A stretch of 64,000 nucleotides of DNA from Linanthus parryae (taxonomy: Eukaryota; Streptophyta; Magnoliopsida; Ericales; Polemoniaceae), in the NCBI GenBank assembly GCA_023055425.1, contig JALGPY010000009.1:17983775-18047774 (forward strand). The letters are read 5' to 3'. Positions within the stretch are counted from its first letter, which is position 1; every line of letters starts with the position of its first letter. Position numbers and translations under genes: made by a program. Shown here piece after piece: positions 55,785 through 64,000 of the stretch. The notes under the pieces were generated by a model. It saw only the letters and a list, made by a program, of their open reading frames with translations, had not been told where the DNA came from and did not search any database.

Positions 55785-58700
55785 CCCCTAGCTTGTCTGA
55801 TTGTAACCGTTTTACATAGACATAGCAGCCCCAAATCTTCATGAACGACATCGTGGGACGGCTCCCACTCCATATCTCATATGTTGTATTCATGACTGAT
55901 TTAGATGGAACACGGTTAATAGTGAAAGCTGCACATAATAGAGCGTAACTGTTAACGACTTAAAATTGCATATTTTAGTATGTTAAGGAACTCTTCATAA
56001 CTTGCTAATATGTGTAATTTAGTTACTTTATCTCTCTTTCTAGACTTATGCTTGTTTTCGTAGTTTTGGTGGTTTTCTCTCATTTTGTAGGTGAAATTGT
56101 GATTTGGAGCGCGAGAGACTAGCCTAGGAGGGCCAAACGATGAATTAAAGAAGCTTGGAGGACTTAATTTGAAGAGATTTGAAGATTCAAGAGGCCAAGA
56201 TTAAAGACAAAGCAAGTTAGAAGGCCGGAGTTACATCAAAAGAGCTTATTTGAAGATAATTTAACAGAATTGGGGCTTAAATGGAGTTTCTCAAACGTTT
56301 TAAGGGCCGCAATGAAGAATTTTTAACCGAAAAGGGGTTTAAGTGACATTTTCAGAAGCTTTTAAGAAGGGCTGGGGGCCTTTTAAAGTCCCCAGCAAAC
56401 TAAAAGGGGCCATTTTTCAAATTATGTGAAACAACTCACAACAGACCATACGCGTTTCTCTCTCCCCGACGAAGAAACGCAGAAGCAACCCAGGAGCTGC
56501 CATTGAAGGCCAACCGAAGCTCGAACCAGCTCGACCCCGACCTCGTCTCTTCACCAAATCGCGTGAAACCGGTCCCAATCTTCTCCTTGTCCAACCCTCT
56601 TCCTAACCCACTGCTCAATTCGGCCCAAGAACAACCCAAACGAAAAGCCCCAAATCAGCTAGGGTTCGTGAAGCTTCTTCAAATCAACGAAGGGGAAGGT
56701 CTAGGACGAATTGGAGGGTGAAGATTGAAGACTTGGGGGATACGAAACCCCCTCTCACTGCCTATATAAGCTGAAGAGAAAGAAGAAGAAAGGGAGGACG
56801 AACACGCACGAAGCTGAGCCGAAGCTCTGCCTCTCTCTCTTCTCTCTCGGTACTAACCCTACTTCTGGGTTTGTTCTGGTGTTTCCGAGCTCATCCTGAG
56901 CTATTACGGAGCCAGTAACAATCAAAGAGGAGAAGGTTAATTCTGGGTTTCGAATTGCTCTGTTTTGGAGCACTGTTTTGTGCACTATTCTTCATTTAGT
57001 TGCTGCAGTAGCAGTAGCTACTGATTTAGCTGCTGTTAGTTGATTATTTTGGTTAAATAGCTGCTATTAGTTGGTTTCGTGTAGTTTCAAATCAAGTTGT
57101 AGTAGTTTGAATCGATTATTGGTGATTTTGTTCTTCATTTTGGGCATTTGAAGCAAGTTCTTGGGTTGAAATTGAAGAATATTTTGTGTATTCTTGAGTT
57201 GGAACTTGAATAGAATGACTATTTTCATGAGTATGCTTGATATATCTTGTGTTGCTTGGCTCTTGGATATGAGTAGCTAGACTAATTGTTGGTTGAAGTT
57301 GTTGAATCTAGGTGTGTTGGGTGTGGATTCAATTGTTAAATCAATGAGTTGAGAAGTTCCTCTTGTGATTCATGACTCAACAAGTGTTGGAATACAAATC
57401 CGATTTGTAGCTTCATCTTGTATGTGTATTCATGCTTGAATACACATACTTGATAGTTGATACAACTTAGTTTTGGATTCCACTAGTGTTCCTCATGAAT
57501 CATACTTGGATTTGACATTAGAATCCACACATCTCCTTGTAATATCATTTGGGTGTTGGATTCATGCACAACACTCCTAGATGATTCAACTAAGACCAAC
57601 TATTCTCTCAATTCTACAAACTATTTTCAAGTTTTAGATTCTCTTTAAGTATTTGCTTAGTTTCTTTAAATTGTTCAACAAAATCCTTGCTCCATCAAGT
57701 TTCTCTTGGTGGATTTTGAAGCTTGGCTAGCTATAAAGCCTTTGGGAAACTCGTTTTGTTAATTTAGTTAGTTGCTTAGTAAGTTACTAGTTAGCTTAGA
57801 GTGTTTAATCTCTTTCCCAATCCTTGTGGAAATCGACCCCGTTCTTACTCGGGTACTACTTAGAACGATATTCCTATACTTGGGAATTATCGTCAACAGT
57901 AACCCCAAAATGATAATGGAAGATCAGTTTGACACATCATAGATCGAACCATATCCAATAGAGTTCGATTCCTCCACTCAGACACGCCATTCCACTGCGG
58001 CGTTCTGGGTGGAGTGAGTTGGGATAATATCCCACACTCTCTAAGATAGTCGACAAACTCTTGGCTCAAGTATTGACCTCCACAATATGATTGTAGAGCC
58101 TCGATACTTTATCCAAGCTGCTTCTCTACTTCATTCTTGAATTCTTTGAACTTTTCAAAGGACTCGGATTTGGCCTTCATAAGGTAGACAGATACATATC
58201 TTCTCAAATCATCGGTAAACGTGATGAAGTAGACGTAACAACCCCTGGCAGGCGTGGAAAATGGCCCACACACATCAGTATGCACGAGTGCCAATTGCTC
58301 ACTAGTTCTCTCACCTTTCTTATTAGAAGGGGACTTTGTCATTTTTCCCAACATACAGGCCTCACAAGTCTCATATGATTCAAAATCAAATGAGTCAAGG
58401 AATCCATCCTTATGGAGTCTAGATACAATTTTCTCCTTTATATGGCCTAAACGACAGTGCCATAGATAAGAAGGATTTAAATTATTCATTTTAATCCTCT
58501 TGGTATTAATGTTATAGACATGATTGCTTAGATCAAGGGTATATAATCCATTAAATAATTTCCCACTATAATAGTGAATACTATCAAAATAAATGGAACA
58601 ACAATTGTTCTTTATTGAAATAGTAAAACCATCCTTGTCCAAACAAGAAATAGAAATGATGTTTCTGCTCATAGCAGGCACAAAATAGCAATTGTTTAAT

Positions 58701-58985
58701 TCTAAAACTAATCCTGAAGGCAGAGACAACTCGTACACCCCTACGGCTAATGCAGCAACTCTTGCTTCGTTCCCAACGCGCAGGTCTATCTCCCCTTTAG
58801 CCAATCTTCTAATTCTCTTTAGATCCTGCACATTTCGAAAATGTGAGATCCACATCCAGTATCCAATACCAAGGATGAAGAGACAGTTAAATTGACATCT
58901 ATAACAAAGATACCTGGTGGTGGTGGAATCAATATTCCAAGACTTTTATCCTCCAGATATTTTGGGCAGTTTCTCCTCCAGTATC
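55785..58985 (-). pseudogene. Angela-A integrase and protease, split by a solo LTR
   Basis: The segments 55785-55949 and 57904-58985 join across the solo LTR. They match Angela-B at 50625-51900. Frame 58109-58855 holds LRVGNEARVAALAVGVYELS, LWHCRLGHIKEKIVSRLHKD, CEACMLGKMTKSPSNKKGER and HTDVCGPFSTPARGCYVYF. The stretch 57904-58108 gives the end of the integrase core with substitutions. The protease start near 58850-58900 is frameshifted relative to Angela-B. Several stops make it dead. Confidence 0.85.
55950..57898. repeat. Solo LTR, 1.95 kb, Gypsy-type
   Basis: The termini are TGTTAACGA and TCGTCAACA, an inverted repeat with one mismatch. They are flanked by a perfect target duplication GTAAC (55945-55949 and 57899-57903). 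The body has no gag or pol. The end AAATCGACCCCGTTCTTACT with TACTTGGGAATTATCGTC resembles 3' ends of plant Tat/Athila-type Gypsy LTRs. Pyrimidine-rich and TATATAAG sequence at 56750-56770 suggests a promoter around 56.8 kb if the plus strand is sense. The likely origin is unequal recombination between two LTRs. Confidence 0.85.
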
Positions 58986-59735
58986 CATGTTAACTACAGT
59001 AGTGACACTCACCTTTAGTCACATCTTTAGCAATGCTACCAACATGCTTAAGGGAAGATTCCTTGGGTTTGGCAACTGCTTTGCCTTTTCCCTTGGAGGT
59101 AGAGGCAAAAATTTTGCCCTTTCCTTTCTGCACCATCATTATGGATTTTCCCCTACCCATTTTGATGCTTTGTTCAGCTATCCACAACATAGTGAGTAAA
59201 TCTAGCAGAGGTTTCACGATCTCATTCATGTTATAGTTCATGATGAATTGTTCATAACTCTCAGGCAACGATTGCAAGATGAGATCGGTGGCCAATACTT
59301 GACCCACCGGAAACCCTAGGCGGCCGAGGCTCTCAAAATAGCCAATCGTAAGCAACACGTGTGGCCCCACCGGGTTTCCTTCTGACATATGACATTTTAG
59401 CAATGCCTTGGAAACATCATACCTCTCAACCCTAGCCTTCTCTTGGAAGAGCTGCTTCAAGTGTGCGATCATATCGACTGTATTCATGTTCTCATGTTGC
59501 TTATGAAGCTCAGAGCACATGGCGCAAATCATTAGGAAGACCGCGTCATTAGCGTCATCAACAAATTTTGATACGATTTTAGGGCTGCAGGAGTATTGTT
59601 TTGCGGAACTGCAGGAACTTTCTCTTCCAGAGCGTACAGTTTCTTTTCCTGCTTGAGAATGATTCTCAAGTTTCTGTACCAGTCTAGGAAGTTGGTTCCT
59701 GAAAGCTTGTCCTTCTCAAGGAAAAGAGCGTAGGG
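58986..59735 (-). pseudogene. Angela-A gag, 5' end removed by Angela-D
   Basis: Frame 58990-59532 carries MICAMCSELHKQHENMNTVD, EKARVERYDVSKALLKCHMS and LPESYEQFIMNYNMNEIVKP. The basic KGKGK stretch and the first half of the zinc knuckle (CHYCS) follow, then a stop where Angela-B has Gln. Upstream (59533-59735) the gag N-terminus continues in another frame (KLSGTNFLDWYRNLRIILKQ-like) until Angela-D interrupts at 59736. Confidence 0.8.
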
Positions 59736-61166
59736 TGTTGGAATTTTGCCCTAGAGGCAATCAATTTATCGTGACAAATATATATGGACTTACTATTCAT
59801 TATGTTATCGATATGGAGATATGTTAACATGAATGAAGTCCTTATAATATAAATGTTATATTATTAAATATCCCTATTCGATTATATTGATTAATAGAAC
59901 AATCAACTATATACTAGTATCGGGTTGAATTGATATGGAGATATCACGATCCAACACATCGGTATGCATTAAGAGTAATGCCATAATGGATTGACCCACG
60001 ACGACAAGGCTACATTTGATTATGTTCAAGTCACAAGCGCTTCTCGTAGTGCTAATGGTATTGTAATCCTTAGACTTGAAGTCACTAGATATTCTAGTTG
60101 TGAAATATCATGCTTTGATATTATCAAACGTTGCGCCTTAACCGGGTAACTATAAAGGTAGTTATCGGGTATGATAGGAAGCACGCTTAGAGATCGTAGT
60201 GACATAGACATGATTTGTCCCTCCCACATAATGGGAGTAAATATCCATGAGCCACTCGAGGGATGGTTCTTATAGAATGTATAGCCAGACTCAGATAAAT
60301 CACTATGGAGATATTGATGTTATCTGCACGGATAAGCATATTCCCAGGATCAAGGAACTACGGATTGGATATACGAGTATGAATAATATGTATCGTGTCC
60401 AATTTGGATATGGAGACAAAGGGATAACACAATACATGAACATTGGGCACAAGGTTTGTCGGATGACTATTTCTATTAGTTGGGTAGCGTGGTTGTCTTG
60501 CTAGAGGCCGCTCAATGTTAGTATTTGTTACTACCAACTAAGTAGAAACCTATGGGGTCGCACTCCCTATGGATTAGACTGAAACTGGGAAATAATTAAT
60601 ATGATTAATTAATTAGAAGGATCAATACGCAACTACTTGCAAACTTAGTAGGCCTGATTTGCAAGTTGGACTAATTTGTGTATGGACATGATTAGGATAG
60701 GGGCTTTTATGTAGTCAACAAGGAGTGTTGGACTATATAAATGACACTTCTAGCTTCCTTCCCATACTAATTCTCATAACACATTGAGTGGGAGAGAAAA
60801 ATTAAGGAGAGAGAGCAAGACCAAAGAGGGCCGAACCCCACCTTGGTCTGCCCCTACCCCGTCGGCCAAAGAAAGAGTGTCGAGCCCATCTTTTTTGTTC
60901 GTTGCGTGATCGTGATATTCTTCCTCTTCCTCCTTCAATCCTAGCTATCACAAAGACTTGAAGATCCGGTTTCAATCCTAGGAGTGGACTATCCATAGAG
61001 ACATGAATACTATTTCACGTGTGAAGTCATCACAGGAGAACCCAAAGGTATGTAGATACTAGAATCATTTACAATCGTTATGTTGTCTCTTCCTGTGATC
61101 CTTGGAGGGTCTTTAGCAGGATTAAATTTTGTTATTCCGCCGCGTAACATGCATTAAAATCCAACA
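59736..61166 (+). repeat. Angela-D 5' LTR
   Basis: It starts TGTTGGAATTTTGCCC and then TAGAGGCAATC, and ends TTAAAATCCAACA. It is clearly related to the Angela-A/B LTRs read in reverse, but more diverged. It has a likely leader/TATA region (TATATAAATGACAC at 60735). Confidence 0.85.
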
Positions 61167-61167
61167 A

Positions 61168-61185
61168 TGGTATCAGAGCCACAGG
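61168..61185 (+). other. Angela-D primer-binding site (initiator Met tRNA)
   Basis: TGGTATCAGAGCCACAGG lies one base after the LTR, identical to the Angela-B site. Confidence 0.9.
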
Positions 61186-62948
61186 TTGTAGAGCATAACG
61201 TAGTTTATGTGTTACGATTTTTTTGTTGTTTTACACTTTAATTATTCTTTATCGCGTAAAACGGACAAATCAAGCATATTGATGCAATTTGTGAATATGA
61301 TTCAAGCCAAATAAGATCTAATGTTACGTGTGATGTAAGGATTAGTGAATTTGGATCACGTAGGATGTGAAAATTTTGGATCTAGAAAACTAGGGTTTTG
61401 GGCACAAGTTGGAAAAGGTGTTTTTTCAAACTTGGAAATAACTAAAGTTGGGAAACAAGGAGGAAGTTATTTTGAAAACAACTAAACTTGGGAAACAAGG
61501 AGGAAGTTTTTTTTTGGAAATAACTGAACTTGGGCAACAAGGAGGAAGTTGTTTTTGGAAACAACTCCCATAAGAGGTTCGCCCACCCCCCCCCCCCCCT
61601 TAGGGGACCGCCCCTCTCCTCCTTGCTGCCCAAGAAATCCACGGCCCAGGGGCCAGGCCTCCTAGCGCACGGCCTAGCTGTTCGGCTAGGGGCCGGACCA
61701 CTCCAAGACCTTGTGGCGGTCCTTTAGGGTTTTGGACATGGTGATGGTGGGTCCACTTGGACCGTTTTGACCATAGTTCATCCAAAATCAACTAAAACTG
61801 ACCTAGCGCGTTAAAATTGGATTTTAACTATTTATGTGCTTTTTTCATGGTAATTGGATATGGTCTTAGGTTCTTATTTGTTGTGGATGTTTATTTTGTG
61901 GTTTGTTTTACGGCCTGCGAGCTAATAAAATTAATGCAATAGTTAATTAGGTTTTACGACCTGCGAGCCGATCTTCTTATTAACTTGTGAGATCTTTTTA
62001 TTTAGTATAGATTCAAGCTAGTGTTGGATAAAATAGATGATAGTCAAGATGGAGAAGAAGAAGCCTGAAGAATTAAAGAAACCACAAAATGGAGCGTTCC
62101 ACAAGGCTAAGGAGCATGGAGCATTCCACAAACTATGGAGCATGGACCAAAAGATGGAGGCACATGGAGATTGAGCTTGCTATTTTAGGGTTCATAGATA
62201 TTCTCATTGGCTTGAGAATATCTTAGTTTAGAGGCCATATCCATATCACGTTTAATTTTGTTTGTGGTTGTTTATTTATTGTTTTATTATTTTATTGTTG
62301 GTGTATGGTTGATGCATGCAAAATTGATAATAAGATAATTAACAACCCGGATCTTTTATTTGTGAGTTTGCCCAACTCAAAATATGTAGATCAGTTGATA
62401 TGGATCAACAAAACAATTAAACATGGAAAAGCAAAATCCCTCGAGTTAAATATTTCGTTTTTCCTTCTCGTTACTTGAACACTCATCATGATCATGATTA
62501 CCAAGCTCGTGGGTGCCAAAGCAGGGCGACCTTGTTTGTCATCCTGTGATGCGATGGCCCAAGAAAGTAATGTGCGAATGTTTAGGTAAGAGGTTGGACG
62601 AAACTAGGTGATTTTAATGGGATTGAAACCAAGAGGCAACCAATTGGGATTATCTATGGAGATAGATGAATAAGGCGTTATTTGCCCAATTGAACCAAGA
62701 GTTGCATGGGATGCAATTGGAATTGTTCCTACCTAAATAAATAATTTTGGGTGACTTGCCAAAGCAAGCTCAAAAGAAGTGAAATATGGATCTTGGCCCA
62801 CTAGAAAATATAATGATATTTTCCGCATTAATATGGAGGGTTATTAATCCGAGAAAAATAGTTGGAGCTATTTTTAACAATTTAAGTCCTTGTTAAGTAT
62901 AGTCATAAGTCACATTACTTTGCATAATCCATCTTTGTTGAAAAATCC
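61186..62948 (+). other. Angela-D untranslated leader
   Basis: It is homologous to the Angela-B leader read in reverse (for example GTAGAGCATAACGTAGTTTA after the primer site, and the GGCCTGCGAGC repeats near 61912 and 61960). A poly-C run of 15 or more lies near 61586-61602. No supported coding. Confidence 0.7.
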
Positions 62949-63302
62949 ATGGCATTAAACAAACAAAACACAACTTTATGTCCTTAGGAAGGACAAGCTG
63001 TCTGGAACATATTTTCTAGACTGATATAAAATTGAGAATTATTCTCAAATGAAAGGAAAATTGTTGTACATCGTAGAACATACAGTTCTCCTCCCACCGA
63101 CTACAAACACACTAAAATCCTAACGGAAGGAACATCAAAGAATGGTTCTTTGGGATGCAACTTGTCTCATGTCAGCTCCCATGAACTCTGAGCTTTGGAA
63201 GCAAGATGAGAAATATGGAGACGTATGATATGATCATCCATTAAGAGAAGCTCTTCCAAAGAGCGAGCTTCACATGAAAGGCTTGAAGTGTTACGCCACT
63301 TT
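62949..63302 (+). pseudogene. Angela-D gag start, decayed
   Basis: ATG at 62949 opens MALNKQNTTLCP and a stop. A shifted frame then reads RKDKLSGTYFLD, equivalent to Angela-B DKLSGTNFLDWY. Farther on, fragments match the capsid region (HSELWKQ/SELEKQH-like and EKLFQRA/KQLFQEQ-like). The sequence between, corresponding to about 25 codons of Angela-B, is shortened. CACTA insertion ends it. Confidence 0.6.
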
Positions 63303-64000
63303 CACTACAACAAAATTGACTTTTCGTAACAATTTTTTTCGTTGCTATAACTCACAAATTTGTCGCGTTTTATTTATTGCAACAATTCTATTTTGTCACC
63401 AGTTTCGTCGCCTATACACCGTCGCTAATGTGATTTACTAGGAATTTGAAGATCATTACGAAACTTAATTTATGCTGCGTTTATTTTGTTGCCCATGTTT
63501 GGCACTTGCTACAAAAAAATGATTGTTGAATTTGCCTGTTCGCTGCATATGATATGATTTCTTGACGTATTAATTCCTTGGTAATCGTTGCTTAAGTTGG
63601 CCTCCTAACTAATTGAGTTTGTTAGTAGTAGTTTCTTATGCACACCTTATAACGATTTCGAATTGTTGTAATTAACTTTCGTTGCGTTTTATTAGATTCC
63701 CTAACGTTTCATCCGTCATTTAATAACTTGTTCGCTACAATTTTCAGCCATCGCTGTCAATTTCGTACAATAAGTTTTTTTCTTACATTTCTTTTTGTTG
63801 CTTTTTCATAAATTTGCTACGAATTTGTGTTTGTTAGTATAATATTTTTGTTGCACGAGAAAAATGTTTACTACATTTTGTATTGTCGTCAATTAATGTC
63901 AGCTACAAAAATAATTTTATTGGCTACGTAATATTTCACGAATGAAAATAAATTAAAATTGAATTTAATTCAACAAAAGTGCCATCTCTCCAATGCAAAA
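63303..64000 (+). mobile_element. CACTA (En/Spm) DNA transposon, left end
   Basis: The terminus CACTACAACAAAATTGAC is the CACTA-superfamily inverted-repeat start, preceded by TTT as a possible 3-bp target duplication. The next 700 bp has the subterminal repeat pattern of this superfamily, with many copies of CGTTGC, CGTCGCTA or GTTGCTA in both orientations (63349, 63420, 63585, 63675, 63735). No transposase is reached before the window ends. Confidence 0.75.

Larger units (their letters stand above)
41443..59735 (-). mobile_element. Angela-A: Angela/BARE-like Copia element, split by four later insertions
   Basis: Its pieces are 41443-44760, 47257-47290, 55785-55949 and 57904-59735. Joined in order they read 3' LTR, RNase H, RT, integrase, protease and gag on the minus strand, collinear with Angela-B. 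The insertions are a PIF/Harbinger element, Angela-B, a solo LTR, and Angela-D, which cuts gag near its start. The 5' LTR is not in the window. The base before the LTR is preceded by GTTGA, one half of a likely target duplication in SIRE-2. Confidence 0.85.
59736..63302 (+). mobile_element. Angela-D: third Angela-family element, opposite orientation, left part only
   Basis: It starts with a 1431-bp LTR in plus orientation, then an initiator-Met primer site, the family leader and a decayed gag start. A CACTA transposon interrupts it at 63303. Its right part and second LTR are outside the window. It sits inside Angela-A gag, so two elements of one family lie here in opposite orientation. Confidence 0.85.

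Noticed and set aside
61586..61602. Poly-C and poly-G runs (also 7735-7742, 15058-15068, 19430-19438) as telomeric or G-quadruplex arrays
   Set aside because: Each is a single homopolymer run without the TTTAGGG unit or spaced G-tracts, so they look like ordinary slippage in retrotransposon sequence.

Overview
This is a plant nuclear window, from an angiosperm and probably a eudicot. It is made almost entirely of transposable elements, with the wreckage of two host genes. The evidence is a DYW-type pentatricopeptide (PPR) pseudogene, an F-box/DUF295 (KIB-type) pseudogene, and LTR retrotransposons of plant lineages: Ty1/Copia elements including SIRE-like and Angela/BARE-like families with initiator-Met tRNA primer sites, and an Athila-like Ty3/Gypsy element with an Asp-tRNA primer site. 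I see no intact host gene, rRNA, tRNA or CRISPR array. Species cannot be decided from the sequence.

Left part (1-21.35 kb). A minus-strand PPR-DYW pseudogene (about 1270-2546) is followed by a GC-rich foldback (2547-2741), a plus-strand L1-type LINE fragment (about 2990-4271) and a 5'-truncated Copia element (Copia-1, about 4272-8520). An F-box/DUF295 gene on the minus strand then spans 21231 to about 8644. It is split by two complete-ended Copia insertions: Copia-2 (9432-14582) and an internally deleted SIRE-like element (SIRE-1, 15008-20888). Removing each insertion plus one target duplication restores the reading frame across both junctions. The gene starts with a run of 92 AAG codons, seen on the plus strand as a (TTC)93 tract; a further frameshift near its 3' end marks it as a pseudogene.

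Middle part (21.35-38.3 kb). A 14-kb Athila-like element (21354-35369) has two LTRs and a near-match target duplication. Its gag-pol is broken by frameshifts and stops. A 437-codon envelope-position ORF (30297-31610) is intact and is preceded by a diverged copy of the LTR U3 promoter segment (29381-29652), which may give this ORF its own promoter. The AT-rich stretch after it holds a possible LINE tail and a possible Helitron terminus but no gene.

Right part (38.3-64 kb). This is a nest. The 3' end of a second SIRE-like element (about 38280-41442) was entered by Angela-A (41443-59735, minus strand). Angela-A was then hit by a PIF/Harbinger element (44761-47253, TTA duplication), by the young complete Angela-B (47291-55779), by a 1.95-kb solo LTR (55950-57898, duplication GTAAC) and by Angela-D (from 59736, plus strand). 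Angela-D is in turn interrupted by a CACTA transposon (from 63303) that leaves the window.

Most coding capacity is dead. The LTRs and the Athila envelope-position ORF are the parts most likely to retain activity (promoter activity or a translatable product).
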